From Limnothrix sp. CACIAM 69d (GTDB taxonomy: Bacteria; Cyanobacteriota; Cyanobacteriia; CACIAM-69d), in assembly GCA_001913845.2 (NCBI GenBank), contig MKGP02000049.1, positions 1 through 64,000 of the forward strand: a DNA stretch of 64,000 nucleotides, given 5' to 3'. Below the pieces are notes generated by a model that saw only the letters and a program-made list of their open reading frames with translations, made no database searches and had not been told where the DNA came from. The first letter of the stretch is position 1, and each line of letters opens with the position of its first letter. Positions 43,178-51,749 of the stretch are shown here, in pieces. The position numbers and the translations under genes are program-made.

Positions 43178-45382
43178 GTGAACTACGAGCGGATTTTGGG
43201 CAATGCAGCGCTGATGGGTGGGTTGGCAACGGTGGCGATCGTGCAGCCCGCCTTGGCCGAAACCAACGTGCTGGATGTGCGGATCAGCGGCAGCGGCAGC
43301 GGTGTGGATGTGGAATTGGTGACCGATTCGGTCGATCGACCACAGGTTTTCCTGTTGCCTCCCCAAGGAACCAGCCTGATTGCCCATGTGGCCGGCGCGC
43401 GGTTGGTGGTTCCCGGCGGCAATGTAACCCGAGCCAACCCCGCCCCCGGGATTGCGGCCGTGGAAGTGACCCAACTGGATGGCAGCACCGTCCAGGTGAC
43501 GGTACGCGGCACCACGGCTCGCCCCACCGGTCGCATTCGCCCCAGCAACAACAATGCCGTTCTGCTGAGCTATGCCGGCACGGCCACCCCCAGCACCCCC
43601 AGCAATACCGGTAGCCCCGTAGCCCAAACACCGGCCAACACCGGCTCGCCGGTTGGCAACGGCGCACCCAACGTCCTGGTTCCCAACCCCACCATCACCA
43701 TCGATGGTCAACCGGCCGTGCTCAGTCCGGCGGTGGCTCCTCCCACCATGCCCCGGGCGATCGCCCCACCCGTTGGCGACATTGCCATTTCCGATCTACC
43801 AATCCAGCCCTACACCATTAACCTGGGCAGCAGCCAAATCATTCCCCGTTTGGTGTTACGAGAAGCCCCCGTGCGTGAAGTGTTGTCGCTGCTAGCCCGA
43901 GCCAGCGGCGTGAACATTGCCTTTGCGGACAACGCGGCTGGCCCCACCCCCGGCAGCCCCACCGCTCCCGGCACGCCTCCCACCACCGGAGCCGATGCTC
44001 GCATTAGCCTCGACATTGAAAACGAATCGGCCCAGGACGTTTTCAACTACGTCTTGCGGATTAGTGGTCTTCAGGCCAGCCGCAATGGTCGCACCATTTT
44101 TGTGGGCCGGAGTTTGCCCAACGCGGCCCGGGATGTGGCCATGCGTTCCGTGCGCCTCAACCAAGTGCGGGCCAACGAAGCGGCCGGTTATTTGGTGATT
44201 TTGGGGGCCGAAAGTGCCACGGCGGCCACGGAGCGAACCACGGAGGTTGTGCGGATCGGGGCAGAGCAACAGCAGCAGGGCGGTGGTGATGCGCAGGTTC
44301 AAGCGGCTCCCTTGACCCAAACCCGCACCAGTGAGCGCACGGTCATTAACCCGCTTCGCTATGACCCGAAAGATTCGGTGCCGATTCTTCGCGGCCTGCA
44401 AATTGCGGTAGATCAGCGCACCAACACCATCACCTTGGTGGGGCAGCGGGATTTGGTCGCCCTGGCTTCCGAGCAGTTGTCGCGGATTGATAGCCGCCTG
44501 CGTCAGGTGGTGGTGAATGTGCGGGTGATTGACATCAACCTGCTGCAAAACGATCGCCTGGGTACGAGTTTCTCCTTTGGGGTGGGTGGCACTCGCATCG
44601 TCAACACGGGCGGCATTGGGGTGATTAACTGGAGCGATCGGGGCGCGCCCTACTCCACCAGCCTGGCTCCCGAGTCTGTTGGGTTTGGGCCCGTTTCGGT
44701 TCCTCTGTCAATTTCAGGCGATGTGAATGGCCAAAATCCCAATGGCTTTAACATCGCCAACGATTTCCTCGCTCAGCTCCAAGCGTCTGTGGTTAACGGA
44801 AATGCCAAAATTCTGACCGATCCAACCTTGGTGGTGCAGGAAGGGCAAGTGGCCAACGTGGAACTCACTGAAGAAGTGGTGGGAACCGTGGAGGCGGAAA
44901 CGGAAGTTTCCAATGGTGTGAGCAACACGACTTTCACCATTGAAAAGGAAAAAGCTGGTCTCGTTTTGGGGATTCAAGTCGATCGAATCGATGACAATGG
45001 TTTTGTTACCCTGTCGGTTTCGCCCTCGCTGAAAGTCCCGGTTGATCGGTTTGGGGCCCTTGAAGATAATGCCTTTGCCACTTTGCTGTCTGAGCGGAAG
45101 CTATCATCCGGCACGATTCGGATTCGGGATGGCCAAACCCTAGTCCTGGCGGGCATTATTCAAGACACGGATCGCAGCGAAGTGCGCAAGATTCCGATTT
45201 TGGGCGACCTGCCGCTGTTGGGTTCTCTGTTCCGCCGCACCGATCGCCGCAATGAGCGCAAGGAGTTGGTGGTGTTGCTCACGCCGCAACTGCTGGATGA
45301 CTCGAACGCTTCAACCGCTGGCTACAGCTATACGCCCAGCCGGGAAGCCCAAGAGTTAATTCAACGCACCAACATGCGATAG
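43178..45382 (+). CDS. pilQ: Type IV pilus secretin PilQ
   Basis: Outer-membrane secretin through which the pilus passes. The 734-residue protein begins at GTG 43178 with a GAGGAG site. It has a signal peptide ending QPALAET, an AMIN domain at about 28-125 (a peptidoglycan-binding fold common in cyanobacterial secretins), a Pro/Thr/Asn-rich linker, then N0/N1-type domains (LREAPVREVLSLLARASGVN near 228; VRLNQVRANEAAGYLVILGA near 320) and the secretin channel near 460-715 with VEEVVGTVEAE-like strand pairs and ILGDLPLLGSLFR. The last gene of pilMNOQ; a strong terminator follows. pilP is absent, as usual in cyanobacteria. Confidence 0.96.
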   Translation: MNYERILGNAALMGGLATVAIVQPALAETNVLDVRISGSGSGVDVELVTDSVDRPQVFLLPPQGTSLIAHVAGARLVVPGGNVTRANPAPGIAAVEVTQLDGSTVQVTVRGTTARPTGRIRPSNNNAVLLSYAGTATPSTPSNTGSPVAQTPANTGSPVGNGAPNVLVPNPTITIDGQPAVLSPAVAPPTMPRAIAPPVGDIAISDLPIQPYTINLGSSQIIPRLVLREAPVREVLSLLARASGVNIAFADNAAGPTPGSPTAPGTPPTTGADARISLDIENESAQDVFNYVLRISGLQASRNGRTIFVGRSLPNAARDVAMRSVRLNQVRANEAAGYLVILGAESATAATERTTEVVRIGAEQQQQGGGDAQVQAAPLTQTRTSERTVINPLRYDPKDSVPILRGLQIAVDQRTNTITLVGQRDLVALASEQLSRIDSRLRQVVVNVRVIDINLLQNDRLGTSFSFGVGGTRIVNTGGIGVINWSDRGAPYSTSLAPESVGFGPVSVPLSISGDVNGQNPNGFNIANDFLAQLQASVVNGNAKILTDPTLVVQEGQVANVELTEEVVGTVEAETEVSNGVSNTTFTIEKEKAGLVLGIQVDRIDDNGFVTLSVSPSLKVPVDRFGALEDNAFATLLSERKLSSGTIRIRDGQTLVLAGIIQDTDRSEVRKIPILGDLPLLGSLFRRTDRRNERKELVVLLTPQLLDDSNASTAGYSYTPSREAQELIQRTNMR

Positions 45383-45438
45383 AAAAACACTGGCGGTTGC
45401 TGTTTTCAAGGGTTTACAGCATCCATCGAGCAAATTGG

Positions 45439-45477
45439 GGGGCGATCGAGCGGGTTCGATCGCCCCTTTGAATTTTT
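45439..45477 (+). terminator. Intrinsic terminator after pilQ
   Basis: An 11-bp perfect stem GGGGCGATCGA / TCGATCGCCCC (45439-45449, 45456-45466) with a six-base loop, followed by TTTGAATTTTT. It lies 57 bases after the pilQ stop. Confidence 0.9.
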
Positions 45478-45701
45478 GAGCCGATTATTTTTGATCAATC
45501 TCATCGCTCAATTTTTCCCAACCGATCGTCCCTGAGCGCATCATTCTTGGGCCCATCATCTTTGAGCACACCATCGTTGAGCACAATCCAAGATGGCTCC
45601 GATTTATGGGGATTTGGCAACCGATGGCAAGAATAAAGGTTCAGGCCTATGCTGAAATGGCAATGGATCGGCTGAACTGAATTGCAAAGGATCGATCGGC
45701 T

Positions 45702-46634
45702 ATGAGTCGTGGATTTTATATCATCGCCAATGACAAAGTAACGGAACATGCGATCGCGCTGCTCGAAAGTATTCGGGCAACTGATTCCGAAACGCCCGTT
45801 ATGCTCATTCCCTATGATGATCACTACCAAAAGGTTGCCAAAATTCTAAGCGATCGCTTCGGTGTTTTATTATTTGAAGATTTAGAGTTTATTCAACGCC
45901 TTTCCGTTCAACTTCAGAGCATCTTTGGTCAAGAATTTTTCGCTCGCCCAAATCAGTTTCGTAAACAAGCTTGCTGGTTTGGCCCCTTTGATGAATTTCT
46001 CTACATTGACACAGACCTGATTGTTTTTGAGCCGATTATTCAATGCCTTGATGCTCTCTCTGAAGCAGAATTTGTTTGCTATGACTATCAACATGCTGGC
46101 GGCATGAAGGACGTTTTCACATCAACCATCCTAGACCAGGGTGTTTTTACAGAAGAAGATTTGCGGGGAACTTTTAACGGTGGTTTGTGGGGATCTCGCA
46201 AAGGATTAATCACCGAACAAGATTTGTACGACACCTTCGCTGAATGTGCCGCTCACCCCGAATATTTTGATTTTTCTAAGAAAACGTCCGACCAACCCAT
46301 CATTAACTACATGGTTTTGCGGCGATTTCCTAAGCGTTGGAATTGGACACAGCGGCCCGCCAAGGGGCCCGGAAGCTGGGCCGGTAGCAAACATTTTGTT
46401 TGGCAGGGCGATCGCTTGATCGATCCGAAAGTCAACAAGCCCGTTCCCTATTTGCATTGGGCTGGCATTCGACTTCAGCCCGGTTGCCCCTACTGGGAAC
46501 TGTGGGAGAAATATCGGTATTTACACGAACCGAAGCCGACCGTTTCTCCTTTGGCTCCGCCGCCCCCGCGATCGATCTGGCAACGGGCCCTGACCAAGGC
46601 CAAACGCATCCTGAAGCCCCGTCCCAAACGCTAG
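45702..46634 (+). CDS. Glycosyltransferase-like protein (Npun_R2821/R2823-type)
   Basis: A 310-residue protein starting GFYIIANDKVTEHAIALLES after the initial MSR. It has a nucleotide-sugar-transferase-like pattern with the metal-binding DxD in FLYIDTDLIVF near 105, then GTFNGGLWGSRKGL near 160 and DQPIINYMVLRRFP near 195, and a Pro/Arg-rich basic C-terminus (PPPPRSIWQRALTKAKRILK). This is a GT-A fold of the kind found in cyanobacterial exopolysaccharide loci; I recall a family name from Nostoc but cannot check it. The codon use and base composition are more AT-rich than the neighbours up to about residue 200, a possible sign of transfer. Its stop TAG coincides with the left end of a MITE. 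Confidence 0.72.
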   Translation: MSRGFYIIANDKVTEHAIALLESIRATDSETPVMLIPYDDHYQKVAKILSDRFGVLLFEDLEFIQRLSVQLQSIFGQEFFARPNQFRKQACWFGPFDEFLYIDTDLIVFEPIIQCLDALSEAEFVCYDYQHAGGMKDVFTSTILDQGVFTEEDLRGTFNGGLWGSRKGLITEQDLYDTFAECAAHPEYFDFSKKTSDQPIINYMVLRRFPKRWNWTQRPAKGPGSWAGSKHFVWQGDRLIDPKVNKPVPYLHWAGIRLQPGCPYWELWEKYRYLHEPKPTVSPLAPPPPRSIWQRALTKAKRILKPRPKR

Positions 46635-46806
46635 GGCCGATCGCCCGGATTCGCAAACCCTCGGTTCTTACGTCGCAGGATCCGGGGGGGCAAGGCGCTT
46701 AAGCGCCTTGTCTGGAGTGGGTGTTGGTTTAAGGTCGTGATTGATCTGGGATGATCACCCGTTGGCGATCATCACCCGATCGACCCCCTGGAAACCCAGT
46801 CAGCCT
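46634..46806. mobile_element. MITE family A, copy exactly between two convergent stop codons
   Basis: A 173-bp element from the TAG of the glycosyltransferase-like gene (TA at 46632-46633) to the TAA of the polyprenyl synthase gene (TA at 46807-46808). Left end GGGCCGATCGCCCGG and AAACCCT match the family; the right end reads CCCCCTGGAAACCCAG then GCCT. The core GGCGCTTAAGCGCC has two complementary substitutions. A local duplication of GATCATCACCCG-like sequence explains the extra length. Confidence 0.72.
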
Positions 46807-47777
46807 TAGTAAATCCGTTCGATCGCGTAATGTGCCAGCCCCACCAAGGCCTCCCGCGCCGCCGACGGAGCCAACACCATCACATCCTCGATCGCCTGCT
46901 CCACATGATGTTTCGCTAAAGCACGAGACCGCTCAATGCCCTGGCTCGATCGCACCAACTCCAGGGCCGTTTCAATATCGCCCTCCTCTGAAAACTCCCG
47001 CTCGATCGGCCCCTCCAGTTGGGGGAACTCCTCCAGCGCATACAAAACCGGAGCCGTCAGATTGCCGCTGCGCAAATCCGACCCCGCCGGCTTCCCGAGC
47101 ACTTCATCGGAACTGGTGAAATCGAGAATGTCATCCACCACCTGGAACGCCAAACCCACATGGCGACCGTAGCTATAGAGCCGCTCGGCCACCGATCGCT
47201 CCACATCGCTCAAAATCGCCGCCGCCTTGGAACTGTTGGCCACCAGCGATGCGGTTTTGTAGTAGCTCTTTTGCAGATAGGCTTCCAGGGTCAGGCTGGT
47301 GTCAAAGCGATTGAGACCCTGGTCAATTTCGCCCTCCGCCAAATTCATAATCACTTCCGAAAGCAGCTTCACCACTTCCAGATTGTCCAAATTTGCCAAA
47401 TACCAAGAGGACTGGGCAAAGAGAAAATCGCCCGCCAGCACCGCCACCCGGTTATTGAAACGACTGTGTACCGTGGGCACACCCCGTCGCGTTCCGGCTT
47501 CATCCACCACATCATCGTGAACCAAGCTGGCCGTGTGGATCATTTCCGTAATTTCTGCCAACCGTCGATGTCGGGCCGTAATTTCCGCTGACCCCATCGT
47601 GGCCCGGGCCACCAACAACACAATCGCCGGTCGCAAACGCTTGCCGCCTGCACTAAACAAGTGCTCTGCCGCTGCATAGAGGATCGGATGCTTTGCGCCA
47701 ACCAGCTTGCGCAGGTTCATCGTCATGGCATCAAGATCGGCTTCAACCGGAGAAAGCAGGGAAATCGTCGAGGTCAT
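46806..47777 (-). CDS. sds: Long-chain polyprenyl (solanesyl) diphosphate synthase
   Basis: Chain-elongating prenyltransferase that probably makes the C45 side chain of plastoquinone. The 323-residue product has the first aspartate-rich motif LVHDDVVDEAGTRRG near 91, FNNRVAVLAGDFLF, the second DDILDFTSS near 217 and GKRLRPAIVLL near 46. Two small residues before the first motif (MIHTAS) are typical of long-chain enzymes. Length is normal. Its stop codon TAA overlaps the end of the MITE that separates it from the convergent glycosyltransferase-like gene. Confidence 0.93.
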   Translation of the reverse strand: MTSTISLLSPVEADLDAMTMNLRKLVGAKHPILYAAAEHLFSAGGKRLRPAIVLLVARATMGSAEITARHRRLAEITEMIHTASLVHDDVVDEAGTRRGVPTVHSRFNNRVAVLAGDFLFAQSSWYLANLDNLEVVKLLSEVIMNLAEGEIDQGLNRFDTSLTLEAYLQKSYYKTASLVANSSKAAAILSDVERSVAERLYSYGRHVGLAFQVVDDILDFTSSDEVLGKPAGSDLRSGNLTAPVLYALEEFPQLEGPIEREFSEEGDIETALELVRSSQGIERSRALAKHHVEQAIEDVMVLAPSAAREALVGLAHYAIERIY

Positions 47778-48456
47778 GGATTGGCCCGGTGCAGCATCAG
47801 GTTACGAAATTTTACGCATTCTGTGATTATTTTAAGCTAACCCCAGACCAATCCGCGTAGATGAGTGGGATCGGGATTTGTCAAGATTACGGTGATTGAT
47901 CGGGGATCGCTGTTGCACGAATGCCCATCAATACGGGCTTTTGGGGATTTCTAAAGATTTGTAAAAACCACCAAAAATTCACTGTCAACCCTGAGAAATC
48001 AGGTGTTATTCTATAGGTCAGGGGTTTCTAAAAACTTCATGGGAAAGCTGCCCGCTGCAAGCTTTGCCGAATTGAATAGGACTGGACTCCGAAATGTGAA
48101 TTGCACGAGCATTCTCACACAAAGACGACCAGATCCAAGCCGCTATCAGGTCTGCTGACCCGAACCAATCCGGTAGCGATCGCGAATCCGCATCCTTAAG
48201 GGTGTTCCGGTTCCCGATGGGATGGTTCTATTCAGTGAGGCCCAGACCCAGATAGGGGTTAAGCACTAGGTTGGACTCCGATTCTCAATTGCCTTGAGTC
48301 AGGGTTCGGCCTTGGTGTGCGCCATGGTGAGTGCTGTCATTGTTTTGGAACGGCGACCGGGGGATGTCGATCGCGTTCTGAACCATATTTCAGTGCTGGC
48401 TTCAGCGCGACCATATTTTCAGCTCACAAAAACTATATTCATGTACAGTTACTGCT
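47778..48456. other. Long non-coding spacer with a spaced direct repeat
   Basis: A 679-base spacer with no supported protein gene. Two similar stretches containing TGGACTCCGA, at 48079-48104 and 48268-48292, are about 190 bases apart (AGGACTGGACTCCGAAATGT and AGGTTGGACTCCGATTCTCA). Between them is GC-rich sequence with hairpin potential. An RNA gene or a long leader of the 48457 gene is possible; it does not match any RNA family I can recognise (6S, RNase P, SRP and tmRNA were considered). Confidence 0.5.
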
Positions 48457-48756
48457 ATGAACGCGCTGGGACTGTTGGTGGGATTGGCCCTCTACCAAGG
48501 ATTGGTGATTGCAAATCGGTATTCATTACCGATTCATAACGTGGCGCATTTGGTGTTTCCGCAGCAAACATCTTGGACCATTTTGGGGGCATCGGTGGTC
48601 TATTTGGCGGTGGTTTATTTGCTGCTGTCGATCGCACAGCAACGCTATAAAAACCGCTACCAAGAAGTAGCTGAACGAGTTACGGAATCCAGAGGCGATC
48701 GGGTGGAATCGTTGGGGTTATCGGATGGTCGCGATCTGGCCACCAGACGCTTTTAG
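48457..48756 (+). CDS. Small membrane protein of unknown function
   Basis: A 99-residue protein with two hydrophobic helices (LGLLVGLALYQGLVIANRY, about 4-22; ILGASVVYLAVVYLLLSIA, about 42-60) and a polar, charged C-terminal tail with QQRYKNRYQEVAERV. The gene has normal codon use and an ATG, but no family that I recognise. It stands alone between a 679-base spacer and a convergent ispH gene, followed by a hairpin at 48933. It could be a regulator of a membrane complex, but this is not supported by sequence. Confidence 0.6.
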   Translation: MNALGLLVGLALYQGLVIANRYSLPIHNVAHLVFPQQTSWTILGASVVYLAVVYLLLSIAQQRYKNRYQEVAERVTESRGDRVESLGLSDGRDLATRRF

Positions 48757-49074
48757 CTCCACGAGCAAAGGTTCAATAAAGGTCAAACAAAGAAGGCAAA
48801 GGACGCAATATCCAACAGGTTCTCTCTAGCAGCACCTCTTTGGCGAAATTATTGGGTTCAAAAAAATTGGGTTCAAAAAAGGAATTTCAATTCCCTAGAC
48901 TACCCAAGCTACTGTAAGCCTTTGCGACATAACAGAAACGGGGTATTGGTGAAGAGCCAGTACCCCGTTCTGATGGTGTTTTAGATGGTGCTTTTGTGAG
49001 CTGGCAAAGTTGTCTGTCACGATCGCCCATCAACCGTTAACGTTCTAGACAGCCTCTCAGGATAAAGACTCTGG
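48757..49074. other. Spacer with hairpin and 15-bp tandem repeat
   Basis: A 318-base spacer between convergent genes. It has a tandem pair of ATTGGGTTCAAAAA units (period 15, from 48851), a hairpin at 48933-48970 and, at 49045-49060, a half-end CTGAGAGGCTGTCT resembling the family B inverted repeat with no matching partner. Confidence 0.5.
48933..48970. terminator. Hairpin terminator between convergent genes
   Basis: A stem of CAGAAACGGGGTATTGG with CCAGTACCCCGTTCTG (one bulge, one mismatch). Either transcript could use it; T-tracts on both sides are weak (TGTTATG toward ispH, GTGTTTTAG on the plus strand). Confidence 0.6.
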
Positions 49075-50352
49075 CTAACCTAATTGAGCGAGGCGCTCTT
49101 TGCAGGCGAAAATTCGCTCGATCGTTTCCTCAACGGCCTTATCCGGCGTGGACGCACCGGAAGTGATGCCCACAGTGATCGGCCCGGCGGGTAACCAGTT
49201 TTCGGCACGTTCGATGTCGCCGTGGAGGGGTTTGTGCTCGATCGCCCGTTCATCCAAAATTCGATCGGCGCTGTCAATGTGATAGGAAGGGATGTTCCGT
49301 TCGATGGCAATTTCCTGCAAGTGGGTGGTGTTAGAAGAGTTAAACCCACCAATCACAATCATCAAATCCATCGGCGCATCCACCAACTCAAACATGGCAT
49401 CTTGCCGTTCTTGGGTGGCATCACAAATGGTGTTGAAACTCATGAAGTGATCATTCAGTTTGTCGGGGCCAAACCGCTGCATCATGGTGCGCTCAAATAG
49501 TTTCCCGATCTCTTCGGTTTCGCTCTTGAGCATGGTGGTTTGGTTCGCCACACCCACCCGATCGAGATCCCGATCGGGATCGAACCCCTGCGAACAGGCG
49601 TTGGCAAATTTGGCGAGGAATTCTGTCTTATCTCCGCCATGCAGAATATAGTTGCTGACGTATTCCGCTTGCTCCATATTCAGCACAACCAAATATTTAT
49701 TGGCAAAGGAGCTAGTAGCGATCGTTTCCTCATGGTTGTATTTCCCATGAACGATCGAGGTGTAATCACTTTTTTTGTGTTTTTCAACGCTGTTCCACAC
49801 CTTCGCCACCCAAGGACAGGTGGTGTCTACGATGATGCAACCGCGATCGTTCAGCAATTGCATTTCCTGCACACTGGCCCCAAAGGCCGGCAGAATCACC
49901 ACGTCTCCTCGTTCCACCACCGAGAAGTCTTTTTGGCCATGGTTCACTTCAATGAACAACACGCCCATCTGTCGCAAATGGTCATTCACCGATGGGTTGT
50001 GGATGATTTCATTGGTGATCCAAATCCGCTCCGTGGGAAACTGTTTGCGGGCCTCATAGGCCATGGCCACCGCCCGTTCCACCCCCCAACAAAACCCGAA
50101 TGCTTGGGCTAAGCGAATGGTCACATCGCCCCGGGTCAACACATTGCCATTAGCTCGCAATTCTTGAATTAAACCGCTTTGGTAAGAGGTGGCCATGGTT
50201 TCAGCCACCGCTGCTCCGTGACCAAACCCGCGCCGAAAATAATTATCGGAATGGTTCAGCGATCGCCGAAATGCTTTGGTATCCAGAGGGGCGGTGGTTT
50301 GGGCAGCGCTGTCTTGGGTCTCGGGGGCCAGGTCGGTGACGGGCGTTTCCAT
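49075..50352 (-). CDS. ispH: 4-hydroxy-3-methylbut-2-enyl diphosphate reductase
   Basis: Last enzyme of the MEP pathway, an iron-sulfur protein giving IPP and DMAPP for carotenoids, phytol and quinones. The 425-residue protein has three conserved cysteines ([12 protein letters not shown] near 90, [13 protein letters not shown] near 180, [12 protein letters not shown] near 310) that ligate the 4Fe-4S cluster, and [12 protein letters not shown]. It is of the long cyanobacterial/plant type; [19 protein letters not shown] shows the usual N-terminus, and the first 23 residues here are an extra low-complexity extension. The Ser-Asn triad of the substrate site is intact. Confidence 0.97.
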   Translation of the reverse strand: METPVTDLAPETQDSAAQTTAPLDTKAFRRSLNHSDNYFRRGFGHGAAVAETMATSYQSGLIQELRANGNVLTRGDVTIRLAQAFGFCWGVERAVAMAYEARKQFPTERIWITNEIIHNPSVNDHLRQMGVLFIEVNHGQKDFSVVERGDVVILPAFGASVQEMQLLNDRGCIIVDTTCPWVAKVWNSVEKHKKSDYTSIVHGKYNHEETIATSSFANKYLVVLNMEQAEYVSNYILHGGDKTEFLAKFANACSQGFDPDRDLDRVGVANQTTMLKSETEEIGKLFERTMMQRFGPDKLNDHFMSFNTICDATQERQDAMFELVDAPMDLMIVIGGFNSSNTTHLQEIAIERNIPSYHIDSADRILDERAIEHKPLHGDIERAENWLPAGPITVGITSGASTPDKAVEETIERIFACKERLAQLG

Positions 50353-50470
50353 AGCGATCGCTCTCGGGATTTAAATCAAGTTTTGTTTAAGCGGCTCGGC
50401 CCCATTGTATCAGGGGCGATCGGGCAGTGATGGGCCGGATCCGGCAGCGTTGATGGGCCCCCTGCGCAAC

Positions 50471-51613
50471 CTATTCCCCGTCCTTTTCCCACTCCAAATC
50501 CGTCGGCGGTTCGATCGCCCTCACATCTTCTCGATAGAAGTGCCGGATGCCTTGGCCCTGTTCCACTCGCACCGTCACCGCCCGATCGCCCACCTGTTCC
50601 ACCTGGCCACGCAAGCCGTTCCAAATTGGGTCTCCATCGGGCCGCACCACTGCAATTTCCACCCAATCCCCGATCGACAAGGGCGAATGCTGCTGCTTGG
50701 CCGCCGCTTTCCAAAGAATCCAATCCCGCAGCAAATAGTTCACCTGCTTGGGAGCCTCGTCTTGGGGGCAGTGGCCGACCCCTTCCAAATTCACAAACCG
50801 CTCAACGGCTGGGTATTGCTCGAAGGCCAACCCGCGCTCGATCGGCTCCCAAGGATCCGCCGCGCCCCACAGAATCATGGCCGGACAAGGCAGCTTCGGG
50901 AACAAGTCCTCCGGCAATGGCCCTTGGGAATAGCGCGTGAAAGCCAAAAACACATCGGCCGCCCCCGGATCGCGTGCTGGTTCCATCAGGATCTCCACCA
51001 GCTCATCCGTCACCGCGCTGGTGTCTCGGTAGGCTTGGCAAAGAATTTTGCGCACGGTGGCCGGCTGGGCAATTTGTTGGAAAAAAGTCCGGCCTAACCA
51101 AGGCCAACCCAAGATTTTTTGCAAATAGCCGGAGCCAACCCGCTTAAACCAGGGCAGCTCGGCCCGGCGGCGATCGTGCAACAGGCGCAAGGAGCAGTTC
51201 AACAACACCACTGCCCGCGCCAGCTCAGGATGGTCCACGGCCGCCTGCATGGCCACCACGCAGCCGATCGAGTTGCCCACCAAAAACGCCGCTTCCCCAA
51301 CCACCTCGCGGCAAAAGTCCCCCACCAACTGCCCCCAAGTCTCGAAGGTGTAGCAAATTTCCCGATCGGGCGTGGGCTTGGCTGACCCCCCAAAACCAAT
51401 TAGATCAAGGGCAAACACTCGGCAATGTTGCGCCAAAAAGGGAATATTTTTACGCCAATGCCGCCAGGAAGCCCCGAACCCATGGATTAAAACCACAGCG
51501 GGGCCAGCATCGCCCGAATGCTGATAGCAAATGCGATGGCCTTGCCAAGTCCAAACATAAGGACAAGCATTGGTGGCGGAAAATTGGGCGAGTTCAGGGG
51601 CGATCGCAGTCAC
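50471..51613 (-). CDS. Alpha/beta hydrolase with C-terminal SH3-like domain
   Basis: A 380-residue enzyme. Residues about 30-300 form an alpha/beta hydrolase: oxyanion HGFGASWRHW near 45, the nucleophile elbow VGNSIGCV near 112, a probable acid in WGAADPWEP near 258 and His in GVGHCPQDE near 287. Similar cyanobacterial and plant proteins include pheophytinase-like enzymes, but substrate is unknown. The last 70 residues (GDWVEIAVVRPDGDPIWNGL, then VRVEQGQGIRHFYREDVRAI) look like a small beta-barrel with KOW-like spacing, fused in frame. The start is GTG (the M of MTAIAPEL). It is divergent from the site-2 protease gene. Confidence 0.82.
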   Translation of the reverse strand: MTAIAPELAQFSATNACPYVWTWQGHRICYQHSGDAGPAVVLIHGFGASWRHWRKNIPFLAQHCRVFALDLIGFGGSAKPTPDREICYTFETWGQLVGDFCREVVGEAAFLVGNSIGCVVAMQAAVDHPELARAVVLLNCSLRLLHDRRRAELPWFKRVGSGYLQKILGWPWLGRTFFQQIAQPATVRKILCQAYRDTSAVTDELVEILMEPARDPGAADVFLAFTRYSQGPLPEDLFPKLPCPAMILWGAADPWEPIERGLAFEQYPAVERFVNLEGVGHCPQDEAPKQVNYLLRDWILWKAAAKQQHSPLSIGDWVEIAVVRPDGDPIWNGLRGQVEQVGDRAVTVRVEQGQGIRHFYREDVRAIEPPTDLEWEKDGE

Positions 51614-51749
51614 GGTAGGGGGAAAGGGGTTGGAAAAGGAAGCCTAACGAGATTGTAAAGCTGATAATTATCAATTTCCGCGCGTCGATTCAGTCGATCC
51701 AATGAAGCGCGTTACCCTGGAAGAAAGAGTTCGATCGATTGAGGCGGTT

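Noticed and set aside
47981-48292. 6S, RNase P, SRP or tmRNA gene
   Set aside because: I compared the sequence with remembered conserved segments of these RNAs and none fits. It is kept only as an unexplained spacer.
49045-49060. Another family B element near ispH
   Set aside because: Only one end-like sequence (GAGGCTGTCT) is present and no partner or core is found within 200 bases.
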